Source: an uncultured Porphyromonadaceae bacterium (GTDB lineage: Bacteria; Bacteroidota; Bacteroidia; Bacteroidales; Barnesiellaceae_A). From it: a DNA stretch of 64,000 bases. Below the pieces are notes generated by a model, which saw nothing but the letters and a program-made list of their open reading frames with translations, was not told the origin of the DNA and searched no databases. The DNA lies in NCBI GenBank assembly GCA_900538705.1, contig UPZG01000002.1, positions 1-64,000 on the forward strand. The letters run 5' to 3'. The position numbers were made by a program, and so were the translations under genes. Positions 8,534 through 16,848 of the stretch are shown piece by piece (the stretch's first letter is position 1; the number at the start of each line of letters is the position of its first letter).

Positions 8534-10453
8534 ATGGGAAAAATTATTGGTATAGACTTAGGTACAACCAACTCGTGTGTAGCCGTAATGGAAGGCACCG
8601 AGCCTACTGTAATAGCCAACAGCGAAGGTCGCCGCACGACGCCTTCGATTGTAGCCTTTGTTGATGGTGGCGAACGCAAGGTAGGTGACCCTGCAAAACG
8701 TCAAGCAATCACAAACCCCACACGTACAATATTCTCTATCAAACGTTTCATGGGCGAAAACTACGACCAAGTGAAAAACGAAATTGCACGTGTTCCTTAC
8801 AAAGTAGTACGCAACGAAAACAACATGCCGCGTATCGACATTGATGGCCGTCTCTACTCACCGCAAGAAATTTCGGCAATGATTCTTCAAAAAATGAAAA
8901 AAACTGCCGAAGACTATCTGGGACAAGAAGTTACCGAAGCCGTCATAACGGTACCTGCATACTTCAACGACTCACAACGCCAAGCTACGAAGGAAGCTGG
9001 TGAAATCGCCGGACTTACAGTCCGTCGTATCGTCAACGAACCTACGGCAGCCGCATTGGCCTACGGTCTCGATAAGAGCAACAAGGATATGAAAATCGCC
9101 GTATTCGACCTCGGTGGTGGTACATTCGATATCTCTATCCTCGAATTAGGCGACGGCGTATTTGAAGTAAAATCTACCAACGGTGATACACACCTGGGTG
9201 GTGATGACTTCGACCACGTCATCATCGACTGGCTGGCCGACGAATTCCAGAAAGAAGAAGGCGTAGACTTGCGTCAAGACCCTATGGCATTGCAACGTCT
9301 GAAAGAAGCTGCCGAGAAAGCCAAGATTGAACTTTCCAGCACCACTTCTACAGAAATCAATTTGCCGTACATCATGCCTGTAAACGGTGTGCCCAAACAC
9401 CTCGTTAAGACACTCACACGTGCCAAATTCGAGCAATTGGCCGACCATCTGATACAAGCTACTATCGAGCCTTGCCGTAAAGCTTTGGCCGATGCCGGTC
9501 TCTCAACCTCCGATATCGACGAAGTAATCCTCGTAGGTGGTTCAACACGTATACCCGCTATACAAGCCATCGTAGAGAAATTCTTCGGTAAAGTTCCCTC
9601 GAAGGGCGTTAACCCCGATGAAGTAGTAGCAGTAGGTGCTGCCATCCAAGGTGCCGTACTTACAGGCGATGTAAAAGACGTGCTCCTGCTCGATGTAACA
9701 CCGCTTTCACTCGGTATCGAAACCCTCGGTGGTGTAATGACGAAACTTATAGAGGCCAACACAACCATACCTACGCGCAAGAGCGAAGTATTCTCTACGG
9801 CTGTCGATAACCAACCTTCAGTAGAGATTGTCGTACTGCAAGGCGAACGACCCATGGCAAAAGATAACAAGACAATAGGCCGCTTCATCCTCGACGGAAT
9901 ACCAGCAGCCATGCGTGGCGTTCCTCAAATTGAAGTAACCTTCGATATCGATGCCAACGGAATCCTCAACGTCTCGGCAAAAGACAAAGGCACAGGCAAA
10001 GAGCAAAAGATACGTATCGAAGCATCCAGCGGTTTGAGCGAAGCTGAAATCAAACGGATGAAAGACGAAGCTGCTGCCAACGCCGATGCCGATGCAAAAG
10101 CAAAAGAGCGTATCGAGAAGATCAACCAGGCCGATGCCATGATCTTCCAAACCGAGAAACAGCTCAAGGAGATGGGCGATAAACTTCCTGCCGACAAACG
10201 TAGCGCCATAGAAAGCGCACTTGCCAAACTGAAAGAGGCTCACAAGGCAGAAGACCTTGCCGGTATAGATGCCGCAAGCAGCGAGTTGAACACCGTACTG
10301 CAATCTGCTGCACAAGACCTTTACAATGCACAGGCTCAGTCACAAAATGCTCAACAAACGAGCAACCAGGCACAATATACGACAGGCAACCAAAGCCAAG
10401 GAGGAAACAAAGATAACAATGTAACCGACGTAGACTTTGAGGAAGTGAAGTAA
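8534..10453 (+). CDS. dnaK: Chaperone protein DnaK (Hsp70)
   Basis: 639 residues, full length. DnaK is the cytosolic ATP-driven chaperone that works with DnaJ and GrpE. The ATPase domain shows [17 protein letters not shown] at the start, [35 protein letters not shown] and [11 protein letters not shown]. The substrate domain (~385-500) has [20 protein letters not shown] and [16 protein letters not shown]. The Gln/Asn-rich tail ends TDVDFEEVK, the typical EEVK-like C-terminus. It stands alone: no dnaJ or grpE is adjacent. A strong terminator follows. Regulation may involve the sigma-54-like site upstream. Confidence 0.99.
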   Translation: MGKIIGIDLGTTNSCVAVMEGTEPTVIANSEGRRTTPSIVAFVDGGERKVGDPAKRQAITNPTRTIFSIKRFMGENYDQVKNEIARVPYKVVRNENNMPRIDIDGRLYSPQEISAMILQKMKKTAEDYLGQEVTEAVITVPAYFNDSQRQATKEAGEIAGLTVRRIVNEPTAAALAYGLDKSNKDMKIAVFDLGGGTFDISILELGDGVFEVKSTNGDTHLGGDDFDHVIIDWLADEFQKEEGVDLRQDPMALQRLKEAAEKAKIELSSTTSTEINLPYIMPVNGVPKHLVKTLTRAKFEQLADHLIQATIEPCRKALADAGLSTSDIDEVILVGGSTRIPAIQAIVEKFFGKVPSKGVNPDEVVAVGAAIQGAVLTGDVKDVLLLDVTPLSLGIETLGGVMTKLIEANTTIPTRKSEVFSTAVDNQPSVEIVVLQGERPMAKDNKTIGRFILDGIPAAMRGVPQIEVTFDIDANGILNVSAKDKGTGKEQKIRIEASSGLSEAEIKRMKDEAAANADADAKAKERIEKINQADAMIFQTEKQLKEMGDKLPADKRSAIESALAKLKEAHKAEDLAGIDAASSELNTVLQSAAQDLYNAQAQSQNAQQTSNQAQYTTGNQSQGGNKDNNVTDVDFEEVK

Positions 10454-10487
10454 GCTAGAGATAGACAAACATAAATCTCCATAAGAG

Positions 10488-10522
10488 AAGGCGTGAAACT
10501 ATTTAAGCTTCACGCCTTTTTT
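10488..10522 (+). terminator. dnaK terminator
   Basis: AAGGCGTGAA (10488-10497) pairs exactly with TTCACGCCTT (10509-10518), followed by further T residues to 10522. Confidence 0.9.
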
Positions 10523-10850
10523 GTTTTTCTTTATAATGGTGGTTTTTATCTATGATTATTGGCTTTTAATGGCATAATTGTATCATATTTGTACCGTACT
10601 TTAATGGTAGATAATGTGACACTTAAAGAATATATAGTCTGAGAATCAAGGTTATACAGTTTTTCCCTTGTCAATATTGAAAGCGAATATCCGGATACAT
10701 TTTTCAATTCATTGTTCCTAAAATACATTTAATCAACATAAACAGAGTAAGTTGTTCTATAAACAATACCCTATATTTTACCACAGTAATAAACGTCTCT
10801 TTTTATCAGAGCTGTATTTTCAGCGTTGATAGTAACAATGAGGAACAGCG
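10523..10850. other. AT-rich spacer, no gene recognised
   Basis: This 328-base stretch is markedly AT-rich, like the two-gene cassette beside it. It holds a 60-codon open frame on the minus strand (10546-10728) with no recognisable motif or supported start; I do not call it. It may be the downstream boundary of an acquired segment, but I see no direct repeats at the ends. Confidence 0.4.
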
Positions 10851-11639
10851 CTAATTGATACTAAGTAGTTTTTGTATAACTATTTTTATTGGTTCAAATT
10901 CATATACAATAATTCCCATTACTATAAAAAAGATGATTAGTTTCGCTATAATTGAAAGTTTAGGATACTTTACTTTGAGTGTTTTTGTATCCGATAAAAC
11001 CATTCTTTCATTTATATTATACGGCGGCTTTTTTGAAAGCATTTCAATATTGATAAACTGAAACAGACTGCTAACCGCATAAATTGTCAAAATAAAAAAG
11101 TCTAATAGAAAATAGACCATACAAAAACGAACTATAATGATAAATGCTATTTTTATAGTAAGATTTATATCTATACTATTAAATGACCTTGCAAATTGAA
11201 TATCGGAAATATTTATTTGATAACCATATAACAGTGAACCTATAAGTATTGATATAACGATTAATGCTATAAAAATTGAATACGAAGTCAAAGCGTTAAA
11301 TTGTCGAAGATAATTCCAAGATTTCACTTTATTAATTTTATCTTCATCCTCTTCTACGTTAAAATCTAATTCCTTGAACTTATCATATACAACAACAATA
11401 AGTGCAAGAAATAAGCCTGTCATAATACTTAATGAGCTTAGCAAAAAATCTATAATATTTGTATTTAATCCAGTATAATTTGTTAATACAAAAATAACAG
11501 CTAATAATATAGCAATCCATTGTAACGTAGTAAAATATAGTTTAGGTCTTTTATTAGTACACGTAGCATTTTGATATTGCCACTTTTGCCCTTCCACAAT
11601 CAGATTAAGAATGTAATATAGTAAGTTTGAGATGTTCAT
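10851..11639 (-). CDS. Five-helix membrane protein of unknown function (second gene of AT-rich cassette)
   Basis: 262 residues with about five predicted membrane helices: ~37-55, 62-84, 118-140, 162-190 and 229-246. A strongly acidic cytoplasmic-looking loop (FNVEEDEDKINKVK) lies between helices 2 and 3, and a second soluble loop of about 35 residues precedes the last helix. There is no signal peptide, transporter signature or catalytic motif that I recognise. It starts 17 bases after the stop of the upstream 326-residue gene, so the two are almost certainly co-transcribed. Base composition is far below the neighbours (13 G+C in the 60 bases from 11101). A membrane effector paired with a sensor is one possible reading, by analogy with two-gene defence modules, but no homology supports it. 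Confidence 0.7.
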   Translation of the reverse strand: MNISNLLYYILNLIVEGQKWQYQNATCTNKRPKLYFTTLQWIAILLAVIFVLTNYTGLNTNIIDFLLSSLSIMTGLFLALIVVVYDKFKELDFNVEEDEDKINKVKSWNYLRQFNALTSYSIFIALIVISILIGSLLYGYQINISDIQFARSFNSIDINLTIKIAFIIIVRFCMVYFLLDFFILTIYAVSSLFQFINIEMLSKKPPYNINERMVLSDTKTLKVKYPKLSIIAKLIIFFIVMGIIVYEFEPIKIVIQKLLSIN

Positions 11640-11656
11640 AATAAAAATAAATTCTC

Positions 11657-12637
11657 CTATACAGCATATATTTCATCACGTATTTGTGCTAAAAGATCAT
11701 CACACATGGACTTTATATCCGCTCTCTTCAAAAGACCTAGTTCCTCATCTTGAAATTCATCTTCAATTTCAATTATTGGTTTTATTTTTAAGTCATTACC
11801 CAATGTAAAAGAATAACTTTTATTTTCCTTTTTCAAAGTTCCACGTTTTGTAGAAAATTCTGATAATGATTTTGTTACTATTCCAAATTTCATAGATGCT
11901 TCTCTCAATGCATTTAGCATATTACTGACCAAATTGAAGTCTGTTCTATCTTCAGTTGGAGGTGTAATTTTTATAGTAACACCATATCGTTTCATAACAG
12001 CATTTTCGTCATTCCCATCAATTACACTTGTTGTCATATAATCCGTAAAAGTTAGCGTATCAACGACACTTCCATTTTTATATTCATCAATCAAGCTATG
12101 TGGTACAAATCTTTCAAACCTTACAGCAGAATGATAAGTTTTTAACAGTTCTACGATTAAGCATTGAATGGCAGTACTTATTTTAAAGCTTCCTTTTTTC
12201 TCAATTAAAAGTAATCCAACTTTTGCTCCTAATGGTAAATAAAGGTACATGTAGAACCTTTCCGTTACCATCTTATCTCTTCCTAATAATTCTCTCTGAG
12301 AAACATTTGTAGTTTGAGCTATTGTTTTTATTTTGTCATACGGACCACCGTCGATAAAACCCTCTATACAGTTATGTTCTGAATGATTCGTCAAAATAGT
12401 ATTTATATCTTCTTCACTATTAGCAAACAACGATAAACCTAATTTTGTATTATCTGATTTCCATGCTATTTCTTGTGTGAGCTTACAAAGAAATTTTCTA
12501 TACAAATAATTGGCAAAGTCATTATTGTTATTAAGAATGACTCCTTCTTCCTCAGCTTTTTCTTCAAGTATTTGACGAACCATTTTGCGTCCCAAAATAA
12601 TCTTGTAGATTTCCAATTGACTTTTAGTTTGTGCCAT
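11657..12637 (-). CDS. Unknown soluble protein, first gene of the AT-rich two-gene cassette
   Basis: 326 residues, no signal peptide or membrane helix. The N-terminal ~30 residues are a charged helix (YKIILGRKMVRQILEEKAEE). A central region, FYMYLYLPLGAKVGLLLIEK (~128-147), reads as alternating beta strands, followed by a helix and a FERFVPHSLIDEYKNG stretch. The C-terminal third is mixed alpha/beta, ending in an acidic segment and a helix. I recognise no family; the overall pattern is loosely like soluble components of small abortive-infection modules, which is only an impression. It is transcribed with the membrane-protein gene downstream, from its own well-formed promoter. Confidence 0.65.
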   Translation of the reverse strand: MAQTKSQLEIYKIILGRKMVRQILEEKAEEEGVILNNNNDFANYLYRKFLCKLTQEIAWKSDNTKLGLSLFANSEEDINTILTNHSEHNCIEGFIDGGPYDKIKTIAQTTNVSQRELLGRDKMVTERFYMYLYLPLGAKVGLLLIEKKGSFKISTAIQCLIVELLKTYHSAVRFERFVPHSLIDEYKNGSVVDTLTFTDYMTTSVIDGNDENAVMKRYGVTIKITPPTEDRTDFNLVSNMLNALREASMKFGIVTKSLSEFSTKRGTLKKENKSYSFTLGNDLKIKPIIEIEDEFQDEELGLLKRADIKSMCDDLLAQIRDEIYAV

Positions 12638-12664
12638 AGCCTTTCTGATTTTATTATTATACTA

Positions 12665-12695
12665 CAAAAATAGCGATATTAATGATATTTATCAA
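12665..12695 (-). promoter_or_regulatory. Promoter of the AT-rich two-gene cassette
   Basis: Read on the minus strand, TTG (12695-12693), a 20-base spacer, and TATTTTTG (12672-12665), a full match to TAnnTTTG. The first start codon lies 27 bases downstream. Confidence 0.75.
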
Positions 12696-13249
12696 TCATT
12701 ATATTACAATATTTCGGTAAATAATTAATGTTAAAAGGAATCTTCATGGAAGTCATTCAAATCACATCATACTCTACTGCCGAAAACGATTTTCAGGGAA
12801 GCAAGATATTTGAAGGGGAAGAAAAAAAAGACTCCCGATACATCGGAATGGACATTCACAATCTATTCAGCACCCTCGCCAATTTCAGAATCAGATACTA
12901 TAACCTATAAACAAGGTTACATACAAACCGACATTATTCACCTAAGCCAAAATTGAAAGATAATTTCCTGCCTAAAAGAAATATTTGACACTGTCTGAAC
13001 TTCGCATAAAGGAGAGAGCAAACCACTTACGGGGCATATTCGCAACACACTTTCTTCTCTTAAATAAGCAATACAATTTAAGTTCGCGATTTTTCTACAA
13101 ATCGCTGCCATACCACATATATCCCCCCCTACATACACGCCTATCGTCAGGGGCTTATACGACATGGATGGCAGGCCGACATCGAGGAGTCATAAATATT
13201 GCTCTCTCAAAACCCCATCCTCCAATATAAGAAACAAACCCTTCCCCTT
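12696..13249. other. Intergenic region, no gene recognised
   Basis: About 550 bases between the cassette promoter and the 3' end of the LD-carboxypeptidase gene. A 60-codon frame at 12728-12910 and others on both strands have no motifs. A small inverted repeat GCGATTT/AAATCGC sits at 13086-13105. Composition rises back towards the genome average over this stretch, so one edge of the acquired segment probably lies here. Confidence 0.4.
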
Positions 13250-14161
13250 CTAAAACCGCAAGGTCACACCCTGCGACGCTACCGTAAGCGTTGCCACAGC
13301 GCCCTCTATCATGGGATGGTTTTGAGGCACATGCCCCACCGGGAAATTGAAACAAACAGGATACGAATAATGTGCTACACGGGCATGCACAGCCTCATAA
13401 AGCGTCATACACATGCCCGGGTCTTCGTTATAATCGGTAAACCGCCCCACGATAAGGCCGGCCAACCGCGGCAAAACACCACACAACTCCAAGTTATAGA
13501 GCATCCGCTCTACCTTATAGGTGCGCTCGCCCACATCTTCGATAAAGAGAATCGTACCCTCCTGAAAAACATCATACGGCGTACGCAACAACCCCGTAAG
13601 CACCGCCAAGTTACCGCCTACGACACGCGCCCGCACCTCACCCACACGGTTCAGCGGATGCGACGGTATGGTATAACATGGCATGCGACCCTCCAACACA
13701 GAACGCAAATAGCAGGTCGACTCCTGCGACTCGGCCTCCTCGGCAATATGTTTGCACATAGGAGCATGCAATGAAGCCACCCCGGCTCGCAACCAGGCAG
13801 CATGTAATGCCGAAATATCGCTAAATCCTATCAACCACTTCGCATGGCGACGTATCTCTTCAGGCGATAGCGACTCCAACAGATGCACAGCGCCATATCC
13901 GCCCCTGGTACAAAGTATAGCCTTCACCGACGGGTCGACAAGAGCTCCTTGCAAGTCGGCAAGACGTTCGGCCGGCGTACCGGCAAAGTTGCCATGCGCA
14001 CCATAGGCATGCTCACCTATCAGCACTTCATATCCCCATGAGCGCAATCGTGCGGCAGCATTGTCAATATATTCATGCTTCACCTTGCTCGATGGCGAAA
14101 CAAGGGCTATGGTATCGCCGGGACACAAAGGGGCAGGCATCGTTATTTCAGCAGCTATCAT
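13250..14161 (-). CDS. LD-carboxypeptidase, peptidase family S66 (LdcA-like)
   Basis: 303 residues, the usual S66 length. The family trims the terminal D-residue from murein tetrapeptides during peptidoglycan recycling. The N-terminal domain opens with the conserved LCPGDTIALVSPSS and contains LCTRGGYGAVHLLE and GFSDISALHAA, where the Ser is the nucleophile of the family. The C-terminal half carries FIEDVGERTYKVERML (the Glu of the triad) and NFPVGHVPQNHPMIEGA (the His). There is no signal peptide, so it is cytosolic. A start at M8 (MPAPLCPGD) is equally plausible. It is probably co-transcribed from the upstream PCMD gene, 21 bases away. Confidence 0.9.
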   Translation of the reverse strand: MIAAEITMPAPLCPGDTIALVSPSSKVKHEYIDNAAARLRSWGYEVLIGEHAYGAHGNFAGTPAERLADLQGALVDPSVKAILCTRGGYGAVHLLESLSPEEIRRHAKWLIGFSDISALHAAWLRAGVASLHAPMCKHIAEEAESQESTCYLRSVLEGRMPCYTIPSHPLNRVGEVRARVVGGNLAVLTGLLRTPYDVFQEGTILFIEDVGERTYKVERMLYNLELCGVLPRLAGLIVGRFTDYNEDPGMCMTLYEAVHARVAHYSYPVCFNFPVGHVPQNHPMIEGAVATLTVASQGVTLRF

Positions 14162-14182
14162 CTCTACAGGATATAAACTATT

Positions 14183-15142
14183 TCAATATTCGAGCATAAT
14201 ATTATCGACCCACAGTGTAGTGTTCTCAGAGCCCACAAAAGCAGTACCACAACCCGATGACACCATCACCAGCATGTGCGTAATCTCCTCATCGGGAGTA
14301 CCCCAACCTACCTCTACAACAGGGACAATCTCACCTTTACTATTGAGGCAGAAGTAGCTTTTCTCTTTAGGTATAAGTCCCATATAAGGGCGGTAGAAAG
14401 GTTTTGACGTAATATCACCATAATGTACGGGGATGGCATGGCCATTCACCCATCCATTGGTCGACTGTGTATATCGCTCACGACCGGTACCCACGCGATG
14501 TGCATACACATTACCCTCGGCATCTTCCCACCGGTGTTGCAGGAGAATATATACCTCGGCGCTGTCACGACCGGCGACTTGTTTCTTAGGCTTCAGCCCG
14601 GTAGAATATATGCGATAGTTCTTATCGGACATCTTCAAACGATAGTCAAACACAAGTTTTTTAGGACGGCGAGAAAAGGGAATACCCATTGTCATCTTAC
14701 TATATGGGTCATTTACCGAACGTATAGGTTCATATAGTTCACCCAAATAGATAGTTCCACTAACCAGGACTTCAAGGTTTACCATTCCTAAAACCTTTAT
14801 ATCATCTATTTTGGAGTCTAACCGCGCACACCAACCACCTCCGGGGCGTTTCTCAGGCACAACCGTACAACTTGCCTTCACGATACCCAGCACATTGGCA
14901 TAAGCATTCGAGGTAGCCCATGGCGACCCTCCCATGTTACGATAGGCCTTTGCTCCTTCTATAGTGGTAGTAGGAGCTATAGCATAGAGCGTACGCTCCC
15001 GCCCCCCTAAAATCTTCGATTCTTTCATATTGCGGGTCACCCATTGTTCAAAATCGGCAAAGGGCAACAGCTCTCGTTTCTGGGCCGATATTGCCACAGG
15101 CAAGAGCATAAGTAAGCACAAAATGCAATAGCTTCGTTTCAT
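14183..15142 (-). CDS. PCMD-domain secreted protein
   Basis: About 319 residues when started at the second Met of the MDVMMKRSY frame, which gives a clean signal peptide (MKRSYCILCLLMLLPVAISA). The mature part matches the layout of the putative carbohydrate-metabolism (PCMD) family in Bacteroidetes: an opening FADFEQWVTRN, a central KKLVFDYRLK strand, and an ending VSSGCGTAFVGSENTTLWVDN typical of the domain's last strands. It probably sits in the periplasm or at the surface and binds glycans, but no catalytic residue can be assigned. It is the first gene of a two-gene unit with the LD-carboxypeptidase, under its own promoter. Confidence 0.8.
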   Translation of the reverse strand: MKRSYCILCLLMLLPVAISAQKRELLPFADFEQWVTRNMKESKILGGRERTLYAIAPTTTIEGAKAYRNMGGSPWATSNAYANVLGIVKASCTVVPEKRPGGGWCARLDSKIDDIKVLGMVNLEVLVSGTIYLGELYEPIRSVNDPYSKMTMGIPFSRRPKKLVFDYRLKMSDKNYRIYSTGLKPKKQVAGRDSAEVYILLQHRWEDAEGNVYAHRVGTGRERYTQSTNGWVNGHAIPVHYGDITSKPFYRPYMGLIPKEKSYFCLNSKGEIVPVVEVGWGTPDEEITHMLVMVSSGCGTAFVGSENTTLWVDNIMLEY

Positions 15143-15215
15143 CATAACGTCCATTCAGATTATAACTAATCAAGCGGCGAAATTACATATTTTCTACCAA
15201 ATCATAACCATATTG

Positions 15216-15247
15216 CAAAGCTATATTTAGCATCTCCAACGCACAAA
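15216..15247 (-). promoter_or_regulatory. Promoter of the PCMD/LD-carboxypeptidase unit
   Basis: On the minus strand: TTTG (15247-15244), a 20-base spacer, and TAGCTTTG (15223-15216). The start codon at 15142 is 73 bases downstream. Confidence 0.8.
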
Positions 15248-15347
15248 AAACATTATTCACCGCAAAAAAGACTACGTTATTTCCCCTTTTCCACCCTGAT
15301 ACCCACAAATAGGTAGTCACAACTGTCAAAATCACTTCATATAGCTA

Positions 15348-15378
15348 TTGTCTACAACCCGGCAGGCCTATACCTTTG
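15348..15378 (+). promoter_or_regulatory. Orphan promoter reading into a non-coding unit
   Basis: TTG at 15348-15350, a 20-base spacer, and TACCTTTG at 15371-15378. No gene begins within 240 bases; a strong terminator lies at 15493. Confidence 0.75.
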
Positions 15379-15384
15379 CATCGG

Positions 15385-15531
15385 TTAACATCACAACAAC
15401 CCGGGCAGGTATCATCTCCGCGCGATGCGACGATGTGCTTCACCACAACCCGCAGCAGTTGAAATATTAGGTTATATGATTGTAAAGTTGATAAACGGGA
15501 CATACCGGTGCAAGGTATGTCCCGTTTGTTT
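15385..15531 (+). ncRNA. Candidate small RNA of about 145 nt
   Basis: The unit is delimited by a consensus promoter (-7 box 15371-15378) and an intrinsic terminator (15493-15531). The start is estimated as about seven bases after the -7 box. The interior has CA-rich unpaired stretches and a GC-rich patch at 15401-15430, but no credible protein: the only frame of note (ATG 15425, 46 codons) runs straight through the terminator. I recognise no Rfam-type signature. It could also be the leader of the phosphogluconolactonase gene, which starts 103 bases after the terminator. Confidence 0.55.
15493..15531 (+). terminator. Intrinsic terminator of the candidate sRNA
   Basis: Fourteen bases at 15493-15506 pair perfectly with 15514-15527 across a seven-base loop, followed by GTTTT. 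Confidence 0.85.
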
Positions 15532-15633
15532 TCCTGTAATTATTTTCTATAACCATATGGAACAATAGCGAAGCGTGACGTGTTATTTATTTGATAGACC
15601 ACAAATGCAAATAGAGCAACATCCTAATCAGAA

Positions 15634-16599
15634 ATGATAAGAACACACTTTTACAACACACAACGCGAATGCCTTATAGGGCTTACCGAACAACTGTTCA
15701 AGCACTTCAGTACTACTCGCTTCGTAGAGAGTAACGTAGTACGCCACTACAAACTGCGCCGCAAATACGAGCCAGAACAAAACGATAACTCTCAGCAACA
15801 ACTTCACTTTCCGCCACCCCTACTAGCTCTTCCGGGCGGTGAAACAGGGAAACAACTTGCCAAGCTCTGGAGCGAAGAGTATGCCCACTGCGACCTATGG
15901 CATAAGCTACATTACTATTGGACTGAAGAAGAGTGCGTTCCTTCCGACAATGCCGACAGCTGCTTCGGCTCTATGCGCGACCAATTTTTCAGTAAACTCG
16001 ACATCGACCTGCGGCACATCCATCCCATACACGGAGGTGCCAACCCCGACGAAGAGGCATCGCGATATGCACGCACATTGTGCCGCACACGAGGTCTCTA
16101 CTACGACCCGGCTCTCTATCCCAATGAGATGATGACACACTTTGAGTCCTATTTTCACTGTGCCATTCTTGATGTCGACGAAAAAGGATATGCAGCCAAG
16201 ATACGCTGTTTCCATAATGAAGACATCGAATCTTTTTCTCTTTTAGCTACTGCATCTCCCGAATTAGAATTAAGTCTTTTTGACCATCCTATGGGAGCGG
16301 CCTATTTTGCCCGCAAAAATCGCACTACCGGCCGGCAGCATATCTCAGCCTCCATACGCCTCCTCATGGAGACACCACGCCTGCTCATCCCCATCTTCGG
16401 GAAGGAACGCACCTCGTTACTTTACAATATGAAAGACTTTTTCAATCCTCCTTCGACTCTCTCCATCATACGCAATCATCCCAATGTACATCTCTTTATT
16501 GTCAACGACGACTATGAAGACCCTGTCGACTATGGTATCACCATCTCTCACTGCCACTTCCAGTACGAGATAGACCAGTTATTACAAGAGACCGATTAA
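15634..16599 (+). CDS. Divergent 6-phosphogluconolactonase / glucosamine-6-phosphate isomerase-family protein
   Basis: 321 residues, longer than the usual ~235-residue enzyme. Family marks include LLALPGGETGKQLAKLWSEE near residue 65 (the GGSTP-like phosphate loop), WTEEECVPSDNADSCFGSM (the DER...N.G region), HPIHGGANPDEEASRYAR, and a C-terminal VHLFIVNDDY strand. The catalytic-loop motif normally GxGxDGHTASLFP is here replaced by ILDVDEKGYAAKIRCFH, so the standard His is missing. The role in the pentose phosphate pathway is therefore uncertain; the protein may be a non-catalytic or re-purposed relative. It is not operonic with zwf or gnd in this window. A possible -7 box, TTTATTTG, lies near 15590. 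Confidence 0.7.
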   Translation: MIRTHFYNTQRECLIGLTEQLFKHFSTTRFVESNVVRHYKLRRKYEPEQNDNSQQQLHFPPPLLALPGGETGKQLAKLWSEEYAHCDLWHKLHYYWTEEECVPSDNADSCFGSMRDQFFSKLDIDLRHIHPIHGGANPDEEASRYARTLCRTRGLYYDPALYPNEMMTHFESYFHCAILDVDEKGYAAKIRCFHNEDIESFSLLATASPELELSLFDHPMGAAYFARKNRTTGRQHISASIRLLMETPRLLIPIFGKERTSLLYNMKDFFNPPSTLSIIRNHPNVHLFIVNDDYEDPVDYGITISHCHFQYEIDQLLQETD

Positions 16600-16715
16600 C
16601 AAGGCTCAGCAACAAGAGGTTAGATTCAATAAAGTAGATATAGCATACCTACATCTCTATCAAGAAACAAGTATAAGTTACAAATATCCATCGCTCAATT
16701 TTCATATTCAATAAA

Positions 16716-16746
16716 TTTGCATTTCTAGAAACATTCTTTACATTTG
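16716..16746 (+). promoter_or_regulatory. Strong promoter ahead of the interrupted barrel gene
   Basis: TTTG at 16716-16719, a 19-base spacer, and TACATTTG at 16739-16746, a full consensus match. Confidence 0.8.
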
Positions 16747-16758
16747 CGCTGAAATATG

Positions 16759-16796
16759 ACAAGCCTACTTGCCACATATGTGGCGAATAGGTTTGT
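16759..16796 (+). other. Leader hairpin in the 5' UTR
   Basis: Seventeen pairs (16759-16775 with 16780-16796) with two wobbles and one C-A mismatch around an ATAT loop, starting 12 bases past the -7 box. It has no T-run, so it looks like an mRNA 5' stabilising or regulatory stem rather than a terminator. Confidence 0.55.
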
Positions 16797-16848
16797 TACG
16801 GTTCTGCCTCCGTGACAAGGCTGTCACTAAAAAACCTAATACGACACT

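Noticed and set aside
10546..10728. 60-codon ORF on the minus strand downstream of the AT-rich cassette
   Set aside because: AT-rich chance frame; no motif and no promoter with correct spacing. Not called, though it could be a decayed third member of the cassette.
12728..12910. 60-codon plus-strand ORF next to the cassette promoter
   Set aside because: No promoter, no recognisable motif, and composition changes inside it; treated as a chance frame.
15425..15565. 46-codon ORF within the candidate sRNA
   Set aside because: It reads through both arms of the strong terminator, so it cannot be translated from the terminated transcript.
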